This document shows, one piece after another, positions 1 to 9,474 of a stretch of 64,000 nucleotides of DNA. Source of the stretch: Asterias amurensis (lineage: Eukaryota; Echinodermata; Asteroidea; Forcipulatida; Asteriidae); assembly GCF_032118995.1 (NCBI RefSeq), contig NC_092649.1, positions 30,744,927 through 30,808,926 on the forward strand. Reading direction: 5' to 3'. Each line of letters opens with the position of its first letter. Position 1 is the stretch's first letter. A program made the position numbers and the translations under genes. The notes below the pieces were generated by a model that saw only the letters and a program-made list of their open reading frames with translations, ran no database searches and was not told where the DNA came from.

Positions 1-600
1 TCCCCATGGTGTACATGAATAAAGGAAATGGTACATGAATACTGTCATGTCACTGATCTGCAATGGCCATACAATGTGCACACAGCAATGGATACAGAAA
101 GATTGTCATACCACGAGTCCATCTAGGCCATACACTGTGCACACAGCTATGGGTACAGAAATATTGTCATGTCACTGATCTGCAATGGCCATACACTGTG
201 CACACAGCAATGGGTACAGAAATATTGTCATACCACGGGTCCATCAAGGCATACACTGTGCACAAAGCAATGAGTACAGGAATACTGTCATGTCACTGAT
301 CTGCTATGGCCATACCCTGTGCACACAGCATTGTGTAAAGGAATATTGTTGTTACATGGGTCCACAAGGCCGTGCACTGTGCACAAAGCAATGGGGTACA
401 ATAACATTGACATATCAAGGGTCCATCAAGGCCAGTATACTATGCACGAAGCAATACTGCAGATCCAAGGGTCCATAGCACAAAACTGAATGATCCATCT
501 TCTCATATACTGTGTACAAGCAATGTGCAAAAGGAATATTATTGACATCTCAGGTCCACTAAGGCCTGTTCCCTGTGCCCAAAGCAATGGGTACACACAC
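1..600. repeat. minisatellite of ~60-bp monomers
   Basis: Roughly ten monomers share the core CACTGTGCACA followed by CAGCAATGGGTACAGAAATA. Two monomer types alternate over much of the array, one with GTCACTGATCTGCAATGGCC and one with CCACGGGTCCATCAAGGC, giving a ~120-bp higher-order period. The short open frames across it follow the repeat period and are not genes. The array continues off the left edge of the window. Confidence 0.85.
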
Positions 601-899
601 TTATGTGGGCGTTCCAGAATTGTTTAAAATATGAAGCCAAAAAAAACATACCCAAAACCAACCAATATCTACACAGCTCCTCATTCCACCATCCACGGTT
701 CATATCTGCCGTCCATGCTTCAAGTCTGCCGTCCACAACACAATGGTCCGCCGTGAGTTCAACAACTGTGACCAAGACAGCTTGAAGCAGAAACCTCACC
801 ACTCAAGACATCGCTACAACTGAACAGATACAATCAAATACAAGACATTCAACTTTAGACAGCTCAACACCACTTCATACATAAATGTTTGTTATTTAA
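601..899. other. no gene seen
   Basis: Unremarkable sequence between the minisatellite and the retrotransposon remnant. Short open frames exist on both strands, but none shows a recognisable motif. Confidence 0.5.
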
Positions 900-999
900 C
901 TCAACAAAAAGGCAATACATACATTATGAATTCAAATTGAGTGTCTTGGATAAGGTGGCTAACAGTCGTAAAAATTTCATCTATCAACGTCCATTTCAA

Positions 1000-1860
1000 A
1001 AAATTTCTAGCGTTAAGGAGGGCCAAAACATGAGATTTTCTGTATGTAAGAGTGTTAACTTTCATATCCGTAATTTATAGCGTATTCGCAGATTTCTAAC
1101 TCAGTCGTCATGCCATCATGCTGTCAGATCTTTGGTTCTTTCTCGCATTGACTACGCCAACACACTAATGTCCGGTGTCAGAGAAGTAGATCTCGAGCGT
1201 CTACAGCGCCTTCAGAACAAAACTGCTCGTCTTGTGTTTGCCTGTGGCAGAAAACAACATTCCTCTGACCTGCTTAGATCTCTTCACTGGCTGCCAGTAT
1301 GAGAAAGAATCAAATACAAAATCCTTCTGTATGTTTACAAAAAATACCTTACAGAAAACTTCATCCTCTACAATGCTGGTCATTCAGAAGACCATAGAAG
1401 GCTCCGCTCTGCTTCTGACGTCACACGCTTGGTTGTTCCTCGCTCCTATAAAAAGGCTGGAGACAATTTTTTGTTTCAATGCAGCTCCTAAGCTTTGAAA
1501 CCGACTGCCTATGTGACGTCAGAGAAGCAGAGTCTACTTCAAGGCCTGTATGCTTCATTTTTGAAAGGGCAAGGACACCAAGGCATTTTCTCTTTGGCAA
1601 AGGGCACCCTCTGAGGAAATTCTAAATTTCTATTACAGCATTTCAAGGGCACCAAGGCAATGGCAAGGGGCAACAGAGGCAATCGCCTCCGTTGCCTCCG
1701 TGAAGTATCAGGCCTATACTTCGATCTTCAAGAGGTCTCTCAAAACTTTTGTGTTTCCCTACTGAGAGCCTCTTGTAGTTTTCTTTTGTTTTGTTTTCTA
1801 CTTATGTTATTTTGTTTTTCTTGTGAGGCGCTGTGTTAATTGTAGAGCGCCATAGAAATG
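1000..1860 (+). pseudogene. non-LTR retrotransposon reverse transcriptase fragment (CR1/L2-like), dead
   Basis: The frame read from about 1021 gives the C-terminal part of a CR1/L2-type reverse transcriptase: KSVNFHIRNL, RIRRFLTQSS, then LVLSRIDYANTLMSG, LERLQRLQNKTARLV and LLRSLHWLPV. These are the family's conserved thumb-region blocks. It is inactive. There is a TAG near 1078 and a TGA at about 1300 where the family has Arg (probably a decayed CGA). There is a frame change near 1490 and a 174-bp MITE at 1542. After the MITE the frame resumes with FKRSLKTFVF and ends at about 1765. The AT-rich tail with GCGCTGTGTTAATTGTAGAG and an ATT run near 1860 looks like the element 3' end. The polymerase catalytic (YxDD) part is not present, so this is a 5'-truncated copy, as is usual for this class. 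Confidence 0.85.
1542..1715. mobile_element. hAT-like MITE inserted in the RT fragment
   Basis: Terminal inverted repeats AGGCCTGTATGCTTC (1542-1556) and GAAGTATCAGGCCT (1702-1715) bound a 174-bp segment with no coding capacity. The flanking 8-mers CTACTTCA (1534-1541) and ATACTTCG (1716-1723) match at 6 of 8 positions, consistent with an aged 8-bp target duplication. The interior is rich in GGCAAGG and GCCTCCGT motifs. Removing the element brings the two halves of the retrotransposon frame together, which fixes the boundaries. Confidence 0.75.
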
Positions 1861-2848
1861 TTAATTATTATTATAAGGATCACGGGGAGCTTTATAGTTT
1901 CTAAAAGTAGGCCTCGTACCCCATCATTATCGCTAGCCTAGCCAAAAGTATAGCCATGATAGTACCTTAGTTAGTACATGGAGGAATAATTCCTCCATGG
2001 TTAGTACTAGTGTATTGTAATTTGTAGTACTACATACTCATACGTAGTAAGTTGTAGTGCGACCGATAATCACTGAACAAGAAAGCTATGACAAAAGTGA
2101 CAAAAAGGAATCTACAGCGCCCAAGTTCTACCTCCATAGTTCTACCCCCATGCATGGTCTAATACAGAACCAAGACTTTCCCCACACACTCAATGCATTC
2201 GTAAAAATAATGCTTGTAAAATTGTATTGCCTTTTTTGTAAAGTTAAATTAAAAACTTTTACTTTTTACTAAAACTAAGGCAGTCAGTGCAAGTGAATGG
2301 ACAGTAAATTGGTAACTACTTTTATACCATAGACTTACTCTATGCTTATACTTATGTTACTCAAATAATAATTAGCACAAATAAAACCTTACCTTGCATG
2401 GTATTTAAGTATGCATGCCAATACAATCAATATGGGTACAGGCTGTTGTATAAAACTAGTTTACTTACAAACGATTGCTTTCTGTTATTCTGTCAGCTAA
2501 CTTTCACCGTCACGACAGCGTGCAGCTAGCCGTAGCCGGCCAATCATTGTCTGATTGTCCCAACTACTATTTGGGTAGTAAAGTTGTCACGATCCGATCA
2601 CCGCGTCGTTAGCCTTGATTAAAGACCTTTTGTGTAGGTTGTCAAAATTGTACTCACAAGAGAGCGCTGTCCCTCCTCCACGGGAACGATCCCGAGCGAG
2701 CGGTAACAGCACCCTCTTGTGTAAAAACGATGATAATTAACATGAGAAAGGTCTACACCAAGCAAGACAAGCAAGAGGAGAAGGCGCCGGGATCCCAGCT
2801 ATAGTTGGGCCACCCAACTGTAAATACCCAAGTTCATGTGACAAGTCT
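1861..2848. other. no gene seen
   Basis: AT-rich sequence with a small perfect palindrome GGAGGAATAATTCCTCC near 1980-1996, and a more GC-rich stretch at 2500-2830. A 71-codon open frame at 2057-2272 has no recognisable features. The last 8 bases (2841-2848, ACAAGTCT) are the left target-site copy of the foldback element. Confidence 0.5.
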
Positions 2849-2959
2849 ATGGCGTGTCAAACGTTGCATTATTCGATAATGTACAATATATGTGCGATGT
2901 TTCTCATATATATGCGATAATTGTCACATATGTGCGATATTCATTTGATGTATGCAATA

Positions 2960-3325
2960 AATGTAATATATATGCAATAAATGTAATATATATGCAATAA
3001 ATATAATATATATGCAATAAATTGTAATATATGTGCGATAAATTGTAATATATGTGCGATAAATTGTAATATATGTGCGATAAATTGTAATATATGTGCG
3101 ATAAATTGTAATATATGTGCGATAAATTGTAATATATGTGCGATAAATTGTAATATATGTGCGATAAATTGTAATATATGTGCGATAAATTGTAATATAT
3201 GTGCGATAAATTGTAATATATGTGCGATAAATTGTAATATGTGTGCGATAAATTGTAATATATGTGCGATAAATTGTAATATATGTGCGATAAATTGTAA
3301 TATATGTGCAATAATTTGCAATATA
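2960..3325. repeat. 21-bp tandem array, left arm of foldback
   Basis: About 13 perfect or near-perfect copies of a 21-bp unit (GCGATAAATTGTAATATATG plus T), preceded by three ~20-bp variants with GCAATAAATG. The period is a multiple of three, which produces long artefactual heptapeptide-repeat frames in all three minus-strand phases. Confidence 0.9.
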
Positions 3326-5445
3326 TGTGCGATAATTTGCAATAGATATGTGATATTTTTTAATATCTGTTTGATAATTTTGTAGTATATTATATGCGAT
3401 CATTTGTATGCGATGTTTTGTGACGGTATACATATGCGATAATTTAATATACATGTGCGATGTTCATTCTTATATATGTGCGAAAACGGAATTGTGGGTT
3501 ATAGTATGGCTTCCTGTCCACTTGATCCCGGTATCCGTAATGTTTTAGATCGGGCCAGACTATACTCTGGACGGTATAGTATGGTTCCTATGGTTCAATG
3601 AGATTGGCGTAGGGTTTATAGTGATGGTCAGGGTACGAGACTCGAGCAGCGTATTTCCGAAACAGCCAGCCAGCCGCGTATTCGGATAATAGAACACATA
3701 CAGTACAGGGAGGTGACAAAATGTTGCATTTTGCTCAAATCTGAAGGTGAAGATCTGTTTTACTCGAACGAATTCTGCAATATTAGCATAATTTAGAATT
3801 TTTAATTGATAATATGTCAATTTCATAGCTTCACATGATTAAAAAATAATTTTTAAAAAGTGAAAAACATTAACAAAACGTCAAAAAATGACCCGCAAAC
3901 AAAAAGGCAAAAGTATTTATTTTGTATTTTTTGCATTTTTTAATATGTCAAAAAAACATCACTGTGAAATACAAAACCATAACTTGAAAAGAATTTATAC
4001 CCTTCGTTAAAACAAAACATTTAATTTGTAATCCAGAACTTTCAAGACTAATATAGTGGGCGTATCAAATTTTGGAGCTGGGTAAATTTGGTTCACTATC
4101 TAGTGGTTAATTAACCACAGTTATTCTGACGCCATTGTCAATGTACATTCCGCCCAATTACATAGACGGTGCACTTAAACACAATTTGAAAAGAATTTGA
4201 ACCCTTCGTTAAGACAAAAAGTTGCTTTCTTGTTCCAGAACCTTGAAGGAAGATAGACTGGACGTATCAAATTTTGAGCTGGCTAAATTGGTCAACTATT
4301 ATTGATTCTGCAATAAAAAGAAAATGTTTAAAGAAAATGTTTAAAGAAATTGTTTGTCTTATCGAAGGGTGTCACCACTTTTTGCTCGCGGCTGACATAA
4401 CTATAAATGTGGTGACTAAGATTCAAAAAATTTGAAAAATGATTTTGCAAACAAGACACAGTTGAATTTTTATAGCACAAGAACTTTTAAATTTTATTGA
4501 CAACAATTAAAAATAATCAATCATGAGTGTTTCAGATATAGCTCGGTAATTTACTAACTTTAACTGTTCTACGATTTAAAGTCACCTGGAAATAGAAGTG
4601 TTTTTCTTTCAAACATAAGAGTATATGCTTACGAACAATAAAACAATTTATTTAGTAATTGATAAGACAAACATTTTCTTTTTATTGCAGAATCAATAAT
4701 AGTTGACCAATTTAGCCAGCTCAAAATTTGATACGTCCAGTATATTAGTCTTGAAAGTTCTGGATTACAAATTAAATGTTTTGTTTTAACGAAGGGTATA
4801 AATTCTTTTCAAGTTATGGTTTTGTATTTCACAGTGATGATTTTTTGACATATTAAAAAATGCAAAAAATACAAAATAAATACTTTTGCCTTTTTGTTTG
4901 CGGGTCATTTTTTGACGTTTTGTTAATGTTTTTCACTTTTTAAAAATTATTTTTTAATCATGTGAAGCTATGAAATTGACATATTATCAATTAAAAATTC
5001 TAAATTATGCTAATATTGCAGAATTCGTTCGAGTAAAACAGATCTTCACCTTCAGATTTGAGCAAAATGCAACATTTTGTCACCTCCCTGTACTGTATGT
5101 GTTCTATTATCCGAATACGCGGCTGGCTGGCTATTTCGGAAATACGCTGCTCGAGTCTCGTACCCTGACCATCACTATAAACCCTACGCCAATCTCATTG
5201 AACCATAGGAACTATACTATACCGTCCAGAGTATAGTCTGGCCCGATCTAAAACATTACGGATACGGGGATCAAGTGGACAGGAAGCCATACTATATCCC
5301 ACAATTCCGTTTTCGCACATGATTATAAGAACGAACATCGCACATGTATATTAAATTATCGCATATGTATACCGTCACAAAACATCGCATACAAATGATC
5401 GCATATAATATACTACAAAATTATCAAACATATATTAAAAATTAT

Positions 5446-5655
5446 CGCATATATTTTGCAATTTATCGCACATATATTACAATTTATCGCACATATACTA
5501 CAATTTATCGCACATATATTACAATTTATCGCACATATATTACAATTTATCGCACATATATTACAATTTATCGCACATATATTACAATTTATTGCATATA
5601 TATTACATTTATTGCATATATATTACATTTATTGCATATATATTACATTTATTGC
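5446..5655. repeat. 21-bp tandem array, right arm of foldback
   Basis: Reverse complement of the left-arm array with only about 6 full 21-bp units plus the same three 20-bp variants. The contraction or expansion of seven units relative to the other arm happened after the arms became inverted copies. Confidence 0.9.
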
Positions 5656-5760
5656 ATACATCAAATGAATATCGCACATATGTGACAATTATCGCATATA
5701 TATGAGAAACATCGCACATATATTGTACATTATCGAATAATGCAACGTTTGACACGCCAT

Positions 5761-6212
5761 ACTAGTCAGGTGGCCGAACATGTCAATATCAATAGAGGGC
5801 GATATTCACGTTAACAGCAAGGACGGAGCCTGAACACGAATCCAAAGCCGAAGCCGTGGTTTTGAAAAGGGCAAAGGCTTACAGAATCGCCCTCAAGTGT
5901 GGAATCGCGACGGCCTCGGTGTTCCCAACTCAACAAACGTTTTTCATCAAGACTAACGGACATCAGTCAAACGCGCAATCATTGCTGCGGTTTCGATAAG
6001 CTAGTCTTTTTTTTGTCGCAGTGTACTCCACGCTGCCTAATTAATGTTGCTGATGCACTTCCCGTGGGGGCGCTCTGTGAGCAAAGAATCAACGACAAAC
6101 GTTATGCAGACGATGTTTTTGGGGAAAAATGTTTCAAAGAATTCACCAAAACGAGGGGGCACACTTTCGAGTTAATGTGCTCTCCCCAAAGCGCTATCTA
6201 CGGCAACTGAAA
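5761..6212 (+). repeat. direct repeat unit, copy 1
   Basis: Shares long blocks with 6256-6668: GGACGGAGCCTGAAC, TCAACAAACGT, CATCAGTCAAACGC, GTTGCTGATGCACTTCC, GCAGACGATGTTTTTGG and GTGCTCTCCCCAAAGCGCTA. A 103-codon frame (5899-6210) is not preserved in the second copy, so coding is unlikely. The start of this copy was separated from its natural left flank by the foldback insertion. Confidence 0.8.
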
Positions 6213-6255
6213 CAAGTTATGGGACATTCTAAAGTTTGGGCGGATCAATCACATG

Positions 6256-6668
6256 ACAAGTCAGGTGACTGAACTTTAACAGCGAGGACGGAGCCTGAAC
6301 CCGAATCCAAAGCCAAAGCCGTGGTTTCGAAAAGGGCCAGGGGTATCAGAAACGCCCTTTATTGGTGGTACGTGGAGTAATTGCGACGGTATGTGTTTTT
6401 ACAAACTCAACAAACGTCTTGCATCAAGACTAACGTACATCAGTCAAACGCCCATCAAACTGCAGTTTCGATTAGCTAGTCTTTTTTCTCCGCGCTGCTT
6501 CATGTTGCTGATGCACTTCCTTGGGGGCGCTATGATGAGCCAAGAATAAACTATAAACATCATGCAGACGATGTTTTTGGGGGAAAATGTTTCATAGAAT
6601 TACACCAAAACGAGCGGGCACATTTTCGAGTTAATGTGCTCTCCCCAAAGCGCTACGGTAAGTGAAAC
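6256..6668 (+). repeat. direct repeat unit, copy 2 (with unoccupied target site)
   Basis: Second copy of the unit at 5761-6212, offset by 495 bp and moderately diverged. It begins with ACAAGTCAGGTGACTGAAC, the uninterrupted form of the sequence into which the foldback element inserted upstream of copy 1. Confidence 0.8.
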
Positions 6669-6698
6669 ACATTGAGAAAATATCGACTTGAAGTGAAC

Positions 6699-7107
6699 AG
6701 GCAGTGGACAATATTATATTGGTAATTACTCATAAAACCTTCTTGCCTTGGTTTGGTAATTTATTCAAACAAAATGTATTATTACTTGTTGTAAGAAAAG
6801 GCTCCCATGGCTCCTCTGATTCTGAAGTAGGCCCTTATGTAGTTTTCGAGAAAGAAGTAATTTTCCTTTTTTCAACGATTTTGATTTAGATTTAGAATTT
6901 GAAGTCTCAAAATCAAGCATCCAGAAGCACACAACTTCGTCGTGTGACAAGCGTGTTGTTAGGGTTATTTCATTTATGATCTCGCAACTTCGACAACCAA
7001 TGAGCTCAAATTTTCCCAGGTTTGTTATTTTATTATTATGCATGTTGAGATACATCAAGTGAGAAGACTGGTCTTTGACAATTACCAAAGTGTCTAGTGT
7101 CTTTTAA
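6699..7107. mobile_element. MITE of the AGGCAGTGGACAC family (aged copy)
   Basis: Starts GGCAGTGGACAATATTAT and ends GTGTCTAGTGTCTTTTAAA, with the family interior (AAAGAAGTAATTTTCC, GATTTAGAATTTGAAGTCTC, GAGCTCAAATTTTC, TTGAGATACATCAAGTGAGA). The family is ~370-400 bp with imperfect terminal inverted repeats and TTAA flanks, a piggyBac-like signature. TTAA survives only weakly here. Open frames across it are incidental. Confidence 0.8.
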
Positions 7108-7220
7108 AAAGTGTTTTTTCTATTCAAAAAGTGATTTTACCTCCTCCCGGCCTGCTGCTGGACATGCTAAGCTTGAGAAAGACAGCAGTAGTTTTGTAAG
7201 CACTAAGAATGACTAATGTA

Positions 7221-7695
7221 AGGGGGGGGGTGACTTTGGTAGGTTAGGGGTGACTTTGGTAGGTAAGGGGTGACTTTGGTAGGTTAGGGGTGACTTTGGT
7301 AGGTTAGGGGTGACTTTGGTAGGTTAGGGGTGACTTTGGTAGGTTAGGGGTGACTTTGTAAAATAATGCAAGGGCTGGGGGTGACTTTGTAAGGTTAGGG
7401 TTAGGGTTAGGGTACAACTTAGTAAAGGGTGACTTTGTAAGGGGGCGACTATGTCATGGGGCAACTTTGTAAGGGATGACTTTGTAAGGGGGTGTGTGTA
7501 AGTCACCCCAAGTCACCCCTACTAAAGGGGGGGGGGACTCCATATATAAGGGGATGGTGTTGTCAGGGTACGACCTTGTAAGGGGTTTTGTAAGTGGATG
7601 ACTTTGTAAGGGGGTGACTTTGTAAAGGGATGACTTTGTAAGGGGGATGACTTTGTAAGGTGTTGACTTTGTAAGGGGGTAAATTTGTTAGGGGG
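7221..7695. repeat. G-rich tandem array with interstitial telomeric motif
   Basis: Seven units of an exact 20-bp period (GGGGTGACTTTGGTAGGTTA type, 7231-7370) pass into shorter 17-20-bp GTGACTTTGTAAGGGGG units to 7695. At 7393-7412 the strand reads GGTTAGGGTTAGGGTTAGGG, the metazoan telomere repeat. The G-rich strand is the plus strand throughout. Confidence 0.9.
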
Positions 7696-8072
7696 CATTA
7701 CACATTTCTATAGCCTCACGCCACATGTGGTCGAATGCTAGCCGGACCAAGTTGTTGGGCCTAGGATGATCGAGGGCGGTCTCTTGGTCGCTAAGCTTTC
7801 CCCTGGACACGCTCGAAAAAACTTGAAGAGTTCCCCCTTTTACGAGGCATGAATATTTAAAACTTTACGAGTTTAATGAAGTAATGAGTTCCTTATTTCT
7901 CCTGACAGCATCCCAGAGAGAGAGGAACATTGGAACATATGGAAGAATTAAGCCTGCCCAAGCTACATCAGAGAACAGTAAGATCCAGAATCATGTTAAG
8001 AAAATTCCAGACTCCAATGTGATAATATAATAGATGTTAAATTTGCATTGATACATAGAATATTAGTTTTGC
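7696..8072. other. no recognised gene
   Basis: Contains one segment with splice-like edges (acceptor TTTCTCCTGACAG at about 7909, donor ACAGTAAG at about 7978). Its translation matches nothing I recognise, so it is not annotated as an exon. Confidence 0.4.
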
Positions 8073-8225
8073 TTTTTTACCCATACACCGATGTGTGTTA
8101 GCACTGTATACTCAGTACTTTCCCGAGTCCTGTGAAAAAATATCACAGGCATGTTACTCGGGTGGGATTCGAACCTACGACCCTTGCAATTCTAGAGCAG
8201 TGTCTTACCAACTGGGATTTACTCG
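8073..8225 (-). mobile_element. tRNA-derived SINE, minus strand
   Basis: Reading the minus strand gives a tRNA-like head with a B-box (GGTTCGAATCCCACCC at about 8160-8175), then CCGAGTAACATGCCTG, then a hairpin tail (CACAGGACTCGGGAAAG), then GTGCTAACACACATCGG and GTATGGGTAAAAA at 8073. The same family occurs at 51020-51360. No functional tRNA is implied. Confidence 0.75.
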
Positions 8226-8234
8226 CTGCCAAAA

Positions 8235-8641
8235 TATAGGATTAGAACTGCCTCTAGCTACCGGGCAACCTCAGTAATCTAGATATTTTTCACAGGACTC
8301 GGGGAAAGTACCGAGTATACAGTGCTAACACCAGGGGTCGAAATTAAGTGTATTTCCATGGTAGTCAGCAGGGCTAGTGACCAATAATTTTTAGTAGCCC
8401 TGATTAGATTTTGGTAGCCCGAAAGACACATTATGTCCCGCGTCACGGCTCAAACTTTACAATACACCAAAAACATAGTTCTTTATTGTTTGTGATGATG
8501 ATTTTTGCATTATTTTTCCACTAACCCGTCGGGCTATCAAGCTGGAAAAATGAGTAGCCCGGCTGTTAATCTGGTAGTCCCGGGCTAGCGGGCTAGTGGC
8601 AATTTCGACCCCTGTAACACACATCAGTGTATGGGTAAAAA
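8235..8641 (+). mobile_element. second copy of the same SINE, internally deleted and split by a MITE
   Basis: Starts ACTGCCTCTAGCTACCGGGC and jumps from the tRNA-like head straight to the hairpin tail TTTTTCACAGGACTCGGGG, so the B-box half is deleted. It is then broken at 8331 by the MITE at 8332-8614, and ends ACATCAGTGTATGGGTAAAA. It lies head to head with the minus-strand copy. Confidence 0.7.
8332..8614. mobile_element. MITE with CAGGGGTCGAAATT ends
   Basis: Terminal inverted repeats CAGGGGTCGAAATTAA and GGCAATTTCGACCCCTG. The 6-bp flanks TAACAC (8326-8331 and 8615-8620) are the target duplication. The intact SINE arm at 8073-8100 shows the unoccupied sequence. The interior repeats the motif GTAGCCC and GGGCTA in both orientations. 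Confidence 0.8.
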
Positions 8642-8662
8642 ATAATAATAATAATAATAATG
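8641..8662. repeat. AAT microsatellite
   Basis: About seven AAT units, at the 3' end of the SINE. Confidence 0.9.
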
Positions 8663-9281
8663 TGATTATACCTGGACAAATCTTCTTTTTTAATTGAAAT
8701 AGATTAAGCTGTTGCAAACTGCTTACCAAGTCAAATTACCCCACTAAAAAGCCAATTTTAAACCTTACACTCTTCAAATTTGCTCAAATATATGAGGTGA
8801 TAAGGTAAGATAAGATACACTGGGCTAGATGGGTTACCGGGCTAGGTGGGTCAACACCCAAACAGTACCCTATTCAGCACCCCGCAACGCAAACCTCAAA
8901 CACCTTGAATCAAATACCTTTGGTTTTACCAGTCGCACTGCAAAACCCAGTACAAAAGCTTAACCGCCAAAATGACATTCCAGCTGCAGTGATTCAAATA
9001 TCAAACAATTATTGCCCCTCCCATGTTATGTCTATAGCAATGCACATTACCTTTTAGCCATTTAGAGGAGTATTTTACCCACATATTGTTACACTTGCCT
9101 TACCCTCTTAGCTCCTAATTTATACACCTGGGTGGAGAGAAACAATTATGGGAAGTGCCTTGTACCAGGACACAAGTGTCGAATGACCAAAAAAACAAAC
9201 CCACACTACACTGATTCAACCATCATGACTTCAGTCCAATACCTGAGCTAAACTTGACATCAATTATTATTGTCATTGCAG
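8663..9281. other. probable intron sequence
   Basis: No gene features of its own. It ends with the polypyrimidine-poor acceptor TTATTGTCATTGCAG in front of the ACSM exon. Confidence 0.5.
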
Positions 9282-9474
9282 TTACTACATTTCCCATCAG
9301 CGGTTTGAGTGCACCTCCTACTGTATATAGAATGATGGTTCAACAGGATCTTAAAGGGACACACCGGCCGAATTGAGTGCACCTCCTACTGTATATAGAA
9401 TGATGGTTCAACAGGATCTTAACAAGTATAACCTCAAGTCAGTTCATCATACAGTCACTGCAGGGGAACCTCTG
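9282..9474 (+). CDS. ACSM: single exon of a medium-chain acyl-CoA synthetase (ACSM family), disrupted by a 68-bp duplication
   Basis: ACSM enzymes are mitochondrial matrix AMP-forming ligases that activate medium-chain fatty acids and benzoate-type acids to CoA thioesters. With one copy of the internal duplication removed, the segment is 125 bp: two split-codon bases and 41 codons. Blocks such as TTFPISGLSAPPTVYRM, MVQQDLNKYN and TVTAGEPL correspond to the family's APT-YRM-QQDL and AGEPL segment, in the large N-terminal domain ahead of the YGQTE motif. Edges are good: acceptor TGTCATTGCAG, donor CTG|GTAAGA. As given, bases 9305-9372 and 9373-9440 are near-identical and 68 is not a multiple of three, so the literal sequence shifts frame and stops at a TGA at about 9374. 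No other ACSM exon was found on either side, so this may be a stranded exon, a pseudogene, or one exon of a gene with very long introns. The disruption could also be an assembly error. Confidence 0.75.
9305..9440 (+). repeat. 68-bp tandem duplication inside the ACSM exon
   Basis: TTGAGTGCACCTCCTACTG begins at 9305 and again at 9373. The first ~46 bp of each copy are identical. The extra material between them begins TTAAAGGGACACACCGGCC, and both copies end at a TTAA (9351-9354 and 9419-9422). The extra bases resemble the end of a TTAA-targeting MITE, so this could be a transposition or excision scar. Confidence 0.85.

Larger units (their letters stand above)
2849..5760. mobile_element. large foldback element with long inverted arms
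   Basis: The left arm (2849-4363) and right arm (4661-5760) are near-identical reverse complements, opening with ATGGCGTGTCAAACG and closing with CGTTTGACACGCCAT. A unique 297-bp loop (4364-4660) lies between them. Flanking 8-mers ACAAGTCT and ACTAGTCA look like a target duplication, and the matching unoccupied site ACAAGTCA is present at 6256-6263 in the neighbouring direct repeat. The arms differ mainly by length changes: 13 versus 6 copies of a 21-bp unit, and a ~200-bp internal duplication in the left arm only. No transposase frame is present, so this is a non-autonomous foldback (FB-like) element. The mirrored 88-codon frames in the two arms (3560-3826 minus, 4970-5236 plus) are copies of one another by symmetry and show no protein features. 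Confidence 0.85.

Noticed and set aside
539-802. 87-codon minus-strand frame
   Set aside because: No recognisable domain; partly inside the minisatellite edge.
2904-3454. Long minus-strand frames with a heptapeptide repeat (YYNLSHI-type)
   Set aside because: They arise in all three phases because the underlying DNA repeat is 21 bp, a multiple of three; no start context, no non-repeat domain, and the mirrored arm gives the same artefact.
3560-5236. Two near-identical 88-codon frames in opposite orientation
   Set aside because: They are the same sequence in the two inverted arms; conservation reflects arm identity, not selection, and no domain is visible.
7393-7412. True chromosome end
   Set aside because: Only about three TTAGGG units, embedded in other repeats with ordinary sequence on both sides.
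7909-7977. Candidate exon upstream of the ACSM exon
   Set aside because: Edges look like splice sites, but neither open phase resembles any part of an ACSM protein.
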